Assembly (NCBI RefSeq): GCF_013249015.1
Contig: NZ_JABRPL010000002.1
Span: forward strand, 372,001-436,000
Direction: 5' to 3'
Length of the DNA stretch: 64,000 nucleotides
Source: Rathayibacter agropyri
GTDB taxonomy: Bacteria; Actinomycetota; Actinomycetes; Actinomycetales; Microbacteriaceae
The translations under genes and the position numbers were made by a program. The notes beneath the pieces are model-generated. The model was given only the letters and a program-made list of their open reading frames with translations, did not search any database and was not told where the DNA came from. Shown one piece after another: positions 53,708 to 63,378 of this stretch. The number at the start of each line of letters is the position of its first letter. Position 1 is the stretch's first letter.

Positions 53708-56158
53708 ATGGCACTCCCCACCGCATCCCGACGCTCTGTCCGGCCGCTCGGGATGTCACTGCGGGCGATCATGGGGTTCATCGGGATGAGCGCCATAGCG
53801 GGCGTTCTCATCACGGTCGGAGTGACGCCGGCGCTTGCTCTGACGGGCCTGGCAACGAGCAACACGATCGGCATGTTCCAGAACCTGCCCGGCTACCTCG
53901 ACGTCGGCCAGCTGATGCAGCGCACCAACATCTACGCGAGCAATGGGACGACCCTCCTCGCCTCCGTTTACAACCAGAACCGCGTCGAGGTCGGCTGGGA
54001 CGACGTCGCGCAATCGGCTAAGGACGCCGCTGTCGCCGGCGAGGACCCTCGGTTTTACGAACACGGCGGGATCGATCTGCAGGGCACGTTGCGCGCCCTC
54101 GCCGTCACCCTGATGGGAAAGGACCTCCAGGGCGGGTCCTCGATCACCCAGCAGTACGTCAAGAACGTCCTGGTGCAGAAGGCCGAGTCGATTGCCGACA
54201 AGACCGAGCGCGAAGAGGCGTACGCCGAGGCGACCGACCCCACACCCGAGCGCAAGCTCAAGGAAATGCGCCTGTCGATCGGACTCGAGAAGGCAGCATC
54301 GAAAAACGACATCCTGCTCGGCTACCTCAACATCGCCCTGTTCGGCGGCACCGTCTACGGCATCGAGGCCGCAGCGAACTACTACTACGGCATCCCCGCG
54401 AGCCAACTCTCGACTTCGCAGGCCGCGGCGCTCGTCGGGATCGTGAACAACCCGCAGAAGTTCCGCTTCGATCTCCCCGATAATGCAGAGAACGGCGCGG
54501 CGAACGGGTACGCACAGACGAAGGATCGCCGCGATTACATCCTCGGGGAGGAACTGAAGCACGGCCGGATCGATCAGGCGACCCACGACGCGGCGGTCGC
54601 CGAGCCCATCACCCCGAACATCACCGAGCCGTCGACCGGCTGCACGACCGCCGGTAACGCCGCCTACTTCTGCGACTACGTGCTGAACGTTCTCGGCAAC
54701 GACGAGGCGTTTGGCTCGACCACCGACGAGCGCTTCGCACGCGTCCGACAGGGCGGCTTCGATATCGTGACCACCCTCGACCTCGACATCCAGCAGGCCT
54801 CGCAAGCGGCGCTGAACGCGTACATCCCGCCCGTCGACCCGCGCTTCGAGGTCGGCGCGACCGCCGCCTCCGTGGAGGCCAAGACCGGGCGCGTGCTTTC
54901 GATGGTGCAGAACACCAAGTACAGCCAAGACCAGGAGATCCTCGCCGCGAATCCGGGGTATAGCGCGATCAACCTCAACGTCGACCTCAACATGGGCGGC
55001 GGCTCCGGCGTGCAGACGGGCTCCACCTACAAGGTCTTCACCTTGGCGCAATGGCTGCAAGCCGGGCGCACGATCAACGAATCGTTTCCATCGCCAACGT
55101 CGGGGTTCGGTAGCTACGCCAAAAAGTGCAACGTCAAGAGCGGCGGCTACTACGACGGCGAGCGGTTCGCGCCGCGGAACGATGAAGTCTCGGAAGATGC
55201 GCGCTCGATGACCGCGCTCGAGTCGACCACCAACTCGATCAACACGGGATTCATGGGAATGGCCAATCAGCTCGACCTGTGCGACATCAGGACGACGGCT
55301 CAGGCCTTCGGAGTTCACGGCGCGAGCGGCAAGGAGCTGAGCAGCGGCCCCGCCGCCGTCCTCGGCACCAACGAGATCGCTCCTCTCACAATGGCGAGCG
55401 CCTACGCAGGTATCGCGAATGACGGGACAACCTGCGACGCCGTGGTCATCGATCGGATCACCGACAGCCAGGGTGCAGCGGTTCCGGTCCCGCCCTCCAA
55501 CTGCAGGGCATCCGTCTCGCCGGAGGTCGCACGCGGAATGCAGTACGCGATGCAGCGAGTAATGACATCCGGTACGGCCACCCAGTCGAATCCGCGCGAC
55601 GGCATCGAGCACATCGGCAAGACCGGTACGACCGACGAGGCCGCCGATGTCTGGACAGCGGGCGCGAGCAGGGCCGCGTCGCTCGCGGTCTGGGTGGGCA
55701 GCATTAAGGGCTTTGACAACGACAAGAAGCAGAATCTGCGGTTCACGAATCTGACGGGCGACCAGGGGACGGTCAAGGCGTCGAACGCCCGGCACGCCAT
55801 CTGGAAGCCGATCATGACCGCGCTCGACCAGAAGTACGGCGGCGCCGATTTCATCGACCCGCCGGCGACGATGCTCGCAAGCTCGTCGCGTGGCGCGACT
55901 CTCGCCAAGGTCCCGGAGGTTTCTGGCAAGACGGTGGCGGACGCGACCGCTGCTCTGACCGCAGCGGGCTTTGTGGGGGGCATCACCGAGCCCGTCGACT
56001 CCACGTCGATCGCCGAGGGCTCCGTCGTCTCCACGACACCGAGCGCGACGAAAACGGCACTGCGCGGCGCGGTCATTCCCCTGCAGGTGAGCACGGGGAA
56101 GACGCCGACCAACCCGAGCGATATTGCTGACCTTAACGGAGACCTGCTGTACAAATGA
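53708..56158 (+). CDS. Class A penicillin-binding protein with PASTA domain
   Basis: An 816-residue bifunctional wall synthase. A membrane anchor (about residues 18-42) is followed by a GT51 glycosyltransferase domain (GEDPRFYEHGGID near 110, GGSSITQQYVKN) and a transpeptidase domain with STYK (active Ser near 438), SIN near 509 and KTG near 637. A C-terminal PASTA-like domain is at about 730-800. It polymerises and cross-links peptidoglycan outside the membrane. ATG at 53708 follows GAAAGGA; an upstream in-frame start is less likely. Confidence 0.93.
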   Translation: MALPTASRRSVRPLGMSLRAIMGFIGMSAIAGVLITVGVTPALALTGLATSNTIGMFQNLPGYLDVGQLMQRTNIYASNGTTLLASVYNQNRVEVGWDDVAQSAKDAAVAGEDPRFYEHGGIDLQGTLRALAVTLMGKDLQGGSSITQQYVKNVLVQKAESIADKTEREEAYAEATDPTPERKLKEMRLSIGLEKAASKNDILLGYLNIALFGGTVYGIEAAANYYYGIPASQLSTSQAAALVGIVNNPQKFRFDLPDNAENGAANGYAQTKDRRDYILGEELKHGRIDQATHDAAVAEPITPNITEPSTGCTTAGNAAYFCDYVLNVLGNDEAFGSTTDERFARVRQGGFDIVTTLDLDIQQASQAALNAYIPPVDPRFEVGATAASVEAKTGRVLSMVQNTKYSQDQEILAANPGYSAINLNVDLNMGGGSGVQTGSTYKVFTLAQWLQAGRTINESFPSPTSGFGSYAKKCNVKSGGYYDGERFAPRNDEVSEDARSMTALESTTNSINTGFMGMANQLDLCDIRTTAQAFGVHGASGKELSSGPAAVLGTNEIAPLTMASAYAGIANDGTTCDAVVIDRITDSQGAAVPVPPSNCRASVSPEVARGMQYAMQRVMTSGTATQSNPRDGIEHIGKTGTTDEAADVWTAGASRAASLAVWVGSIKGFDNDKKQNLRFTNLTGDQGTVKASNARHAIWKPIMTALDQKYGGADFIDPPATMLASSSRGATLAKVPEVSGKTVADATAALTAAGFVGGITEPVDSTSIAEGSVVSTTPSATKTALRGAVIPLQVSTGKTPTNPSDIADLNGDLLYK

Positions 56159-56302
56159 CGCGTTGACGCCCAGATGGATCGATCGGTGAGTTTGTCCTCT
56201 TCTCGCGATGCAGGGACCGGGGACTGGAGGCGACCGACTCGCAGCCCGCGCGGATCGAGATTGCCGGGCACAGGAGGCTTGGGCGGACGACCGAGCAGCA
56301 GT

Positions 56303-56707
56303 TCAAAGGCCCGGCGAAGAGCGCCTGACCCGCCCCGGCACGGCCAGCAGCAGCACTACGACCATCAGCACCACCACTCCCGCCACCGCCCCCGTAGTCA
56401 GCCGCTCCCCAGCACCGCGACACCCAGGAGGGTCGCCGTTGCCGGCTCCAGCGGGGTCAGCGTCGAGACTGTCGCCGCGGGGAGGACCCGCAGGCCACGA
56501 GCGAAAAAAGGTGTAGGCGACGACGACCGTGACGACTCCGAGCCAGAGCACGGTCGGGATCGAGCCGGCGAGGCGCTCAGGACCGCGGAGCACCAGCAGC
56601 GGGAGCGCGAGCAGCGCGGCTGCTCCGAACTGAGCGCCCATCGCCGCGACGGCGCTGAGTCCGCGCTCGAGCAGCAGCGTGCCGCAGACGGCGTAGGGGG
56701 CGTCGCC
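56303..56707 (-). pseudogene. Remnant of an EamA/DMT-family transporter
   Basis: Only the C-terminal half of an EamA transporter is left: ERGLSAVAAMGAQFG, GVVTVVVAYTFF, ARGLRVLPAATVSTLTPLEP and ERLTTGAVAG. The segments lie in different frames; the first break is a run of six T on the minus strand (56504-56509) where five would keep frame, and a second is near the GVAVLG/ERLTTG join. No intact start. The rest of the 56159-56839 interval has no other gene. Confidence 0.7.
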
Positions 56708-56839
56708 GCGCCCATTCCGCTCCGATCCCGGCGTCCGCCTGGCCACACCGGCCCCCAGTGTCGCAGGCATGGCGCGTTCTCTTCCGCCTGTCGCCGGTGG
56801 GGCACAGGATGGACGAAACGACCTAGTGGAGGAGCAGAC

Positions 56840-57682
56840 GTGGGCATGGTGGAACCATTCGATCTCGACGACCACAGTCGCAGCGCGCACCGCGGTCTCG
56901 GCGCCTTCTTCTCCTTGAAAGAGTTCGAGGAGGCTCCGCTAGACCGCGAGGCCATCGTCGCCACCGCATTCCTCCGCGCGATCGAGCACGCGGCCGTCGC
57001 CCGCGTGCTGCCCGTTGCCCGCGCCTATCCCGATGAGCAGGTACGCACGTTCGCGAACGTCTGGGCAGCCGAACGGCTCCGGATCGCCGATGCGCTCGGT
57101 GACGTGCTGGCGGCTTCACCGCAGATTCGCGGCATCGATGTCCGTCCGCCCGAGCCGCCGGTGGCGCCACATCCTTTGCCCGGCCGAGCCTCCGTCGCGC
57201 TGGCCGGCCCGATCGCGCTCGTGTTGGCAGTGGACGCGCGTATCACCGTCCACGCCTATCGCAGGCTCGCCCGGCTCTCGCTGCACCCCGAGATGGAGCG
57301 GCTCGCCGAGACGATCACCGGCATCCTGGAGCGGCAGGCCGACTTCTTCACGGTGCACGCGGCGTCGCGCCTCGGACGTCCACTGCCACGTCGGATGCTT
57401 GCTGCCGGGCTGTTGGCAGTGCTGCGTCTTCCGATCGGCGAGGCCGACCTGCCCGAAACGCTCGCGCGCGAGGGGCGTGAATTGCTATTTGGACGCGATG
57501 ACGGCGGTCTCGACGGCATCGACGCGAGAGTGGTGGCGGAGTTCGCGCTGCCCTGCACCGCGGCCCGGCGTCTCGCGGGTCCCTACCGGGCACCGTCGAT
57601 CCGCGCGGCGCACCGGCTCGGACGCCTCGCCGCCGACACCCGCGCAGCCATCGAGACTCTGCTCGAGCAGGTGCGGGAGTAG
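56840..57682 (+). CDS. Ferritin-like/helical protein of unknown function
   Basis: Not firmly recognised. A 280-residue, mostly helical protein starting VGMVEPFDLDDHSRSAHRG. Long amphipathic helices with EHAAVARVLPVARAY and AERLRIADALGDVLAA are compatible with a ferritin-like or four-helix fold, but the usual ExxH pairs are not obvious in both halves. The GTG at 56840 has a GGAGG site; ATG at 56846 is the alternative. It converges on the helicase gene, six bases apart. Confidence 0.6.
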   Translation: MGMVEPFDLDDHSRSAHRGLGAFFSLKEFEEAPLDREAIVATAFLRAIEHAAVARVLPVARAYPDEQVRTFANVWAAERLRIADALGDVLAASPQIRGIDVRPPEPPVAPHPLPGRASVALAGPIALVLAVDARITVHAYRRLARLSLHPEMERLAETITGILERQADFFTVHAASRLGRPLPRRMLAAGLLAVLRLPIGEADLPETLAREGRELLFGRDDGGLDGIDARVVAEFALPCTAARRLAGPYRAPSIRAAHRLGRLAADTRAAIETLLEQVRE

Positions 57683-57688
57683 CGGCCG

Positions 57689-60600
57689 TCAGCCCAGCAG
57701 CTCACGGACGTCCTCGGCGGTGATCCCGCCGGTGGCGGCCGCACCGTCATCGGACATGACGGCGGCGAAGAGGGCGGCCTTCGCCTCCTTGAGCGCCATG
57801 ACCTTCTCCTCGATCGTGTCCTTCGCGACGAGTCGGTAGACCATCACCGAGCGGGTCTGGCCGATGCGGTGCGCGCGGTCGACGGCCTGCGACTCGGTCG
57901 CCGGGTTCCACCACGGATCGAGCAGGATGCAGTAATCGGCCTCGGTGAGGTTGAGGCCGAAGCCGCCCGCCTTCAGCGAGATCAGGAAGACACCCGCCTC
58001 GCCGGACCGGAACCGCTCAATCACCTCGTCGCGCTTCTTCGTCGCTCCGTCGAGATAGGCATACTCGATACCCGCGGCATCGAGCCGCGAGCGTACCCGG
58101 CCAAGGAAGCGGGTGAACTGGCTGAACACCAGAACGCGGTGCCCCTCGCCGAGGGCGTCATCGAGCAGTTCGTCGAGCAGATCGAGCTTGGTCGAGGGAA
58201 CGCTCTCGTGCGCCTCATCGACCAGCGCCGCATCGAGCGCGACCTGGCGCAGGACGGTGAGGGCACGGAAGATCGCGAAACGGTTCTTCTCGAAGTCACC
58301 GATCAGGCCCAGGACGCGCTGCCGCTCCCGCGCAAGGTACGTGTCGTATACCTTGCGCTGCTTGGCGCCGAGCTCGACTTCGAGGGTCTGCTCTTGCTTG
58401 GGCGGCAGCTCCTTCGCGACGAGTTCCTTGGTGCGCCGCAGCATCAGGGGGCGGATGCGTCGCCGCAACTGCGCGAGCTTCTCGGTGTCGGCCTCGCGCT
58501 CGATCGGCTTCTGGTAGAACTCCGCGAAACCGGTGGGTGAGGGGAACAAGCCCGGCGCCACAATCGAGAGGAGCGACCACAACTCCATCACATTGTTCTC
58601 CATCGGAGTGCCCGTGATGGCGAGCTTGAAGGGCACGTCGAGACGGCGGGCAAGCTGATGCGTCGCCGACTGGCGGTTCTTGACGAACTGGGCCTCGTCG
58701 AGCAGAAGTCCCGACCACTGGACGCTCGAGTACGACTCGTAATCGAGGCGGAACAGGGCGTAGGACGTAATGACCAGCTCGGCTTCACCAATGACGCTCG
58801 TGAGCGCCCTCCGCTTCTTCTTCGACGTCTCATCGATGCCGACCACCCGCAGCCCCGGAGCGAAACGCGTGGCCTCGCCGACCCAGTTGGGCACGACGCT
58901 GGTCGGCGCGACGACGAGGAACGGATGCGGCGACGTGCCCGCCTCCTGAGCCGCGGTGCGCTGCTCCTGCATGACCCGAGTGACGAGCGCGAGCGACTGC
59001 ACGGTCTTACCCAGGCCCATGTCGTCGGCGAGGACACCGCCGAGCTGGTTGTCGTAGAGGAACGAGAGCCAGTCATAACCGAGCTGCTGATAGGGCCGCA
59101 ACTCGACCTCGAAGCCCTCGGGGAGGGCGCGCGACTCCAAGGCACCCGTGGCAGTGAATCCGGAGAGGCCCTCGATGGAGCGGCGCCACGCCGCAGCCTG
59201 CGCCTCTACGACGCCGAGTTCGACCAGTTCATCCCACAAGGAAGATTGGAACCGGCTGATCCGGAGGGTCTCGCTCGGATCGTCCGAGAGCTCACGCGCC
59301 TCGGCGATCAGCTCGCGGAGGCGGCCAAAGCGCTCATCGTCGAGAGCGAAGTAGACACCGCTGGGCAGCACCATATACTCGTCGCCTCGGGCGAGTGCAA
59401 GGAAGATCTCGGCCAGAGGTACCGCCTCATCGTTGACGGTGACCGAGATCTCGAGATTGAACCAGTCGCGGCTGTCCGGCTGAGCGACGGTCTGCACGGC
59501 GACAACGGGTGCGGTATGCGCCTCGCGGTAATCGACGCGCTCGCCAATCTCCTCGATCTCGACCGTTCCAAGCTCGCGGAGGCGCTCAAGCTCGCCGGTC
59601 AGGAAGTCGACGGTTGGCATTCCGCGCAGGTCAAAGGTCGGGCGCAGGCGACGGGTCGACGGCGAGACAAGCGCCGGAGTCGACTCCGGGTCCAGGCCGG
59701 CCCCGACGAGGGAGTCGAGGACGCGCTGCTCGGCCTCGGGGTCGCGGTAGCCCGCGTCCTCGCCGATCCGTAGCGGCAGCCGTTCAGCGTCGGCGCCGCG
59801 CGCGCCCTCGACTCCGTAGCGCCACCACCACGAGCCGCGCAGGCCGGCGCCCTCGGTGTGCTCGAGAGTTAAGCCCAGGCGCGGCTGCGGGACCGGCGGC
59901 GCCTCGAAGGAACTGTCGAGCGAGACGATGTCGAACAGGCGGTGCAGGCGCTGGTAATGCTCGGTGAGGAACGCCGCTTCCTCCTGCGCGGGGATGCGGA
60001 TCGCCTCGCGGCTCCACAGGAAGGTGCGCGCCGAGGACAGAAGCGGCGCGGCGAACGGAATGAGCGTGACGGGGCGAGCACGGAATTCATCGCCACCCTC
60101 CCAGGTGTAGAGGCCGACGGCGGGGTCGCCGATGAAGCCGAACTCCTCCGGAGCCGGGTGGTCACCGATGGCGACCAGGGAGCGCAGCTCCAGACCCGCG
60201 GTGCTGCGGGTGACGTCGATCGAGGCGGTGGCGGTGGTGTCGAGGATCTTGAGGGGGCTCTGGTCGCGATCGCCCATCACCAGGCCGATACCCGCGCGTA
60301 CAGCGCCGTGCAGCGTCGCCCAGATGGCCTCGCTCCGGCACTGGTCGAGGTAAAGCCAGGTGTCGGGCGAGTAGTAACTCGAGGCGCTGTGACCCGAGAG
60401 CAGCGACTGCATCTCGCGGATCACGTCGATCTGGCGCTCGTCGTAGTCGTGGCTGTAGTGCAGGTAACCGAGGTCGCGCCAACTGGCGCCCGTGCGCACC
60501 CAGCGGTCGCGGTCACCCATCCGCACCGGTCGAACCCCCAGGCGCGGGCGCGGCTCGGGCGGCGGCCGGTAGGAGTTGTAGCGGCCCGGCGGACGACGCA

Positions 60601-61117
60601 CGGGCTCGCCGGGAAGCAACTCGAACTGGAGACCGAGCGGGATGCCGGTGTGCGAGCGCTCGGCGCCGGCGAGCAACGGAGCGAGCATGCTGCGCCACTC
60701 CGGGACCGCGTCAGCAGCCTCTCCGGCGACAGGGCCGGCCGTTTCACCCTCGCGCTCCCGACGCAGGGCCTCGATGAGGACGGCGGCGACGTGCTTGCAC
60801 TCGTGCTTGACCGGGCAACTGCAGGCCCCGCCGAGCAGGCTCCAGTGCTCGCCCTCGTCACGCAACTGCACGCTTACGGCGTAGGGCGAGCGCCCGGATC
60901 CGCCGACCTGGCCGAAGAGACGGGTACGCGCGCCGAACCACTGCAACTCGCGCACGCGACCCTCGCCGGCGTAGGCGACACCCCTCGCGAAGGCGGCCGA
61001 ACCGACGAGCGAGCGGATGTCCTGCTCGGAGAAGGGCTCGTGCCCAGCGTTCACCGACCAGGGTGCGGCCGACGGCAGCACCTCACCGGGGGGACTCTGG
61101 CGGGCCATGAACCTCAT
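57689..61117 (-). CDS. SWIM zinc finger SNF2-family helicase/ATPase
   Basis: A 1142-residue DNA-dependent ATPase. A SWIM finger (CSCP...CKH near residues 97-108) precedes a long middle region, then the SNF2 core: LADDMGLGKTVQ (Walker A, near 700), LLLDEAQFVKN (DEAQ), and the helicase C part with LISLKAGGFGLNLTEADYC and AVDRAHRIGQT. Bacterial relatives (HepA/RapA-like) act on nucleoprotein or RNA polymerase; the partner here is unknown. Starts at ATG 61115-61117 or at 61108 (MARQSP). Confidence 0.93.
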   Translation of the reverse strand: MRFMARQSPPGEVLPSAAPWSVNAGHEPFSEQDIRSLVGSAAFARGVAYAGEGRVRELQWFGARTRLFGQVGGSGRSPYAVSVQLRDEGEHWSLLGGACSCPVKHECKHVAAVLIEALRREREGETAGPVAGEAADAVPEWRSMLAPLLAGAERSHTGIPLGLQFELLPGEPVRRPPGRYNSYRPPPEPRPRLGVRPVRMGDRDRWVRTGASWRDLGYLHYSHDYDERQIDVIREMQSLLSGHSASSYYSPDTWLYLDQCRSEAIWATLHGAVRAGIGLVMGDRDQSPLKILDTTATASIDVTRSTAGLELRSLVAIGDHPAPEEFGFIGDPAVGLYTWEGGDEFRARPVTLIPFAAPLLSSARTFLWSREAIRIPAQEEAAFLTEHYQRLHRLFDIVSLDSSFEAPPVPQPRLGLTLEHTEGAGLRGSWWWRYGVEGARGADAERLPLRIGEDAGYRDPEAEQRVLDSLVGAGLDPESTPALVSPSTRRLRPTFDLRGMPTVDFLTGELERLRELGTVEIEEIGERVDYREAHTAPVVAVQTVAQPDSRDWFNLEISVTVNDEAVPLAEIFLALARGDEYMVLPSGVYFALDDERFGRLRELIAEARELSDDPSETLRISRFQSSLWDELVELGVVEAQAAAWRRSIEGLSGFTATGALESRALPEGFEVELRPYQQLGYDWLSFLYDNQLGGVLADDMGLGKTVQSLALVTRVMQEQRTAAQEAGTSPHPFLVVAPTSVVPNWVGEATRFAPGLRVVGIDETSKKKRRALTSVIGEAELVITSYALFRLDYESYSSVQWSGLLLDEAQFVKNRQSATHQLARRLDVPFKLAITGTPMENNVMELWSLLSIVAPGLFPSPTGFAEFYQKPIEREADTEKLAQLRRRIRPLMLRRTKELVAKELPPKQEQTLEVELGAKQRKVYDTYLARERQRVLGLIGDFEKNRFAIFRALTVLRQVALDAALVDEAHESVPSTKLDLLDELLDDALGEGHRVLVFSQFTRFLGRVRSRLDAAGIEYAYLDGATKKRDEVIERFRSGEAGVFLISLKAGGFGLNLTEADYCILLDPWWNPATESQAVDRAHRIGQTRSVMVYRLVAKDTIEEKVMALKEAKAALFAAVMSDDGAAATGGITAEDVRELLG

Positions 61118-61216
61118 GCTCTCCGCGCTCGGAACGAGCGCATCCGTCTATTCAACCGGATTCCGAAGGCACTGCGAGCCGAGCGGCGGGATCCGTGGAT
61201 GACTCGGAGTCCTGCC

Positions 61217-61222
61217 TACGAT
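61217..61222 (+). promoter_or_regulatory. -10 box (TACGAT) of the GT4 gene
   Basis: TACGAT ends six bases before the ATG at 61229, with no ribosome binding site, consistent with a leaderless mRNA. Confidence 0.45.
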
Positions 61223-61228
61223 GGACGG

Positions 61229-62341
61229 ATGCCCCGCCTGTCCGTCGTCTCGGCGCACACCTCCCCGCTCGAGCAGCCGTCGACGGGCGACGCGGGGGGG
61301 ATGAACGTGTACCTCGCAGCGGTCCTGCCCGAAATGGCGGCGCTCGGCTGGGAGGTCGAGGTGCTCACCCGCGGCGACGGCGTGCGCCAGCTAGCACCGG
61401 GGGTGCGGGTGGTCGGCGTGCCGGTGACGACGGGGGATAAATACGCGCTGGCGTCTGCGGCACCGGAGTTCGCGAGGGCGGCGGCGGGAGCCGACGTGGT
61501 GCACTCGCACTACTGGGTCTCGGGCCTTGCCGGGATGCTGACCGGCCTGCCGCACGTGCACTCGATGCACTCGAGTTCGCTCGCCAAGAACGCGCGGATC
61601 GCGCCCGGGGACGTGCCGGAGCCGCAGGGACGGATCGACGCGGAACGCTCGGTGCTCGCCGCGGCCGACGCGATCGTGGTGGCGGGCGCCTCCGAACGAG
61701 ACGATGTTGTGGGCGCTTATGGCGCGGATCCCTTGCGGGTGGTCGTCGTGCCGCCTGGCGTCCAGGCGCGGTTCCGGCCGGGAGACGGCGTGCGTACTGG
61801 CGTCGTGATGGTCGGCAGGATTCAGCCGCTGAAGGGGCAGCTTCTCGCCGTGAGGGCGCTCGCGGCGATGGCGCCGTCCTCGCGGCCGGTGCTGCGGCTG
61901 GTGGGCGGAGCCGCGCCGGGGCGGGAGGCGTACCTCGACGCGGTGCGCGCCGCGGCGGCTCCGCTCGGCGACCGGGTGCTGATCGACGGACCAGCCGGCC
62001 GCGAGCAGGTAGCGCGGCGGCTCCGGAGCGCTCGGCTGGCGCTGGTGCCGTCGGCGGCCGAGACGTTCGGGCTGATCGCGTTAGAGGCGGCGGCGAGCGG
62101 CACGCCAGTGCTGGCGCGGCGGACGACCGGTCTGGTGGATGCGGTGCGCGACGACACGAGCGGGATGCTGCTCGACTCCGACGACCCTGCCGTGTGGGCG
62201 GAGGCGATGCTTGCGCTGCTGGCTGACGGCGGCGAGCTCGCCCGGCTCGGCCGCGGCGGTGTGGAGTGGGCGTCGCTGCACTCCTGGGGCGCGGCGGCAG
62301 CTCGCCTCGACGGCGTCTACCGGCGGCTGCTGGCGCGCTGA
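61229..62341 (+). CDS. GT4 family glycosyltransferase (MshA-like)
   Basis: A 370-residue GT-B retaining glycosyltransferase. The donor and acceptor sites show AGGMNVYLAAVLPEMAALGW, HSHYWVSGL, VGRIQPLKGQ and ETFGLIALEAAASGTPVLA, close to the MshA pattern. MshA attaches GlcNAc to inositol-3-phosphate in mycothiol synthesis, but this protein is shorter and could serve another glycan. The gene ends at a strong terminator shared with ppgK. Confidence 0.82.
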   Translation: MPRLSVVSAHTSPLEQPSTGDAGGMNVYLAAVLPEMAALGWEVEVLTRGDGVRQLAPGVRVVGVPVTTGDKYALASAAPEFARAAAGADVVHSHYWVSGLAGMLTGLPHVHSMHSSSLAKNARIAPGDVPEPQGRIDAERSVLAAADAIVVAGASERDDVVGAYGADPLRVVVVPPGVQARFRPGDGVRTGVVMVGRIQPLKGQLLAVRALAAMAPSSRPVLRLVGGAAPGREAYLDAVRAAAAPLGDRVLIDGPAGREQVARRLRSARLALVPSAAETFGLIALEAAASGTPVLARRTTGLVDAVRDDTSGMLLDSDDPAVWAEAMLALLADGGELARLGRGGVEWASLHSWGAAAARLDGVYRRLLAR

Positions 62342-62357
62342 CCGCGCGCGGCCTGTG

Positions 62358-62416
62358 CCGAGGGAACCCCGGATGCTCGAGGGAGCCCGGGTCTCGACGG
62401 TCCGGGGTTCCCTCGG
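62358..62416. terminator. Bidirectional terminator between GT4 and ppgK
   Basis: CCGAGGGAACCCCGGA (62358-62373) and its exact complement (62401-62416) form a 16-bp stem around a 27-base loop in the convergent gap. Confidence 0.75.
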
Positions 62417-62436
62417 TGGAGGAGGACGGAGGGGGG

Positions 62437-63279
62437 TCAGTCGGCTATGGCGGGGGTGTTGGGGTCGAGGCGGGCGCCGCGGGTGGAGCGGTACCAGGGG
62501 GCGAGGCGATCCGGGGAGACCGCGACCATCGCGGCACCGGTGAAGCCCGCGTCATTGCCGAAGCGGGCGGGCACGATGTCGGTACCGATGTCGAGGAAGC
62601 CGGCGAACTCGTCGAAAACGTGCGCGGCCGCGCCTCCGATCACGAAGAGCTGGGGCGAGAGCAGCATCTCGAGGTGGCGGTAGTAGACCGTGAGGCGGGC
62701 AGCCCACTCCTCGAGCGTGATCCCCTCACGGCGCACCGCGGAGAAGCCGACGCGCGGCTCGAAGTCGGGGCCGTCGATGTGCACGTGGCCGAGTTCGGAG
62801 TTGGGGATGACGACGCCCTCGTGCACCAGCGCTGTACCGATTCCCGTCCCGAGGGTGGTCAGCAGCAGCAGGCCCTCGCGCCCGCGCATGGCGCCGAACT
62901 CGCGCTCGGCGACCCCGGCCGCATCCGCGTCGTTGACGACCACGACATCGACCCCGGTGGCCTCCGACAGCAGGGCTTGAGCATCGAGGCCGACCCAGCG
63001 CTGCGAGACGTGCGTGGTCTGGCGCACGACGCCTCCGCGCACGATGCCCGGGAAGCCGACACCGACGGGTGTGCCTGCGATCGGCGAGACGTCGCGGACG
63101 ATGCCCGCGATCGCGGTCGCGAAGTCCTCCGGCTCCTTGCCGAATGGGTTCGCCACTGCGAAGCGGCGGGCCGCGCGCTCGCCGGTGGTGACGTCGACCA
63201 GGGAAGCCTTGATCGAGGTCCCTCCAATGTCGACGCCGACAGCGAAGCGCGGGAGGAGGCCGTCCTGGGGCTGGGTCAC
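62437..63279 (-). CDS. ppgK: Polyphosphate glucokinase
   Basis: A 280-residue ROK-fold sugar kinase that phosphorylates glucose with polyphosphate or ATP. The phosphate-binding DIGGTSIK (residues 17-24), VVNDADAAGVAE (catalytic Asp), TLGTGIGTALVHEG and ELGHVHIDG match PpgK. The strict glucokinase preference is typical for actinobacteria. The start is GTG at 63277-63279. Confidence 0.9.
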   Translation of the reverse strand: MTQPQDGLLPRFAVGVDIGGTSIKASLVDVTTGERAARRFAVANPFGKEPEDFATAIAGIVRDVSPIAGTPVGVGFPGIVRGGVVRQTTHVSQRWVGLDAQALLSEATGVDVVVVNDADAAGVAEREFGAMRGREGLLLLTTLGTGIGTALVHEGVVIPNSELGHVHIDGPDFEPRVGFSAVRREGITLEEWAARLTVYYRHLEMLLSPQLFVIGGAAAHVFDEFAGFLDIGTDIVPARFGNDAGFTGAAMVAVSPDRLAPWYRSTRGARLDPNTPAIAD

Positions 63280-63378
63280 GGATGCTCCGTCTGCAGTGGT
63301 GGCGAGTCGGGGATTCGGGCTCGCGGGAACGCGGTCGGCTCGTCGGATCCTCAGGATCGCGACGAGCCGAGTGCGATT

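Noticed and set aside
53756-55795. A 679-codon open frame antisense to the PBP gene
   Set aside because: It is the complement of a high-GC coding gene whose domains are all on the plus strand; its translation has no recognisable family pattern.
59942-61228. A long plus-strand frame running into the GT4 gene
   Set aside because: It is antisense to the SNF2 helicase; only the part after 61229 has GT4 motifs.
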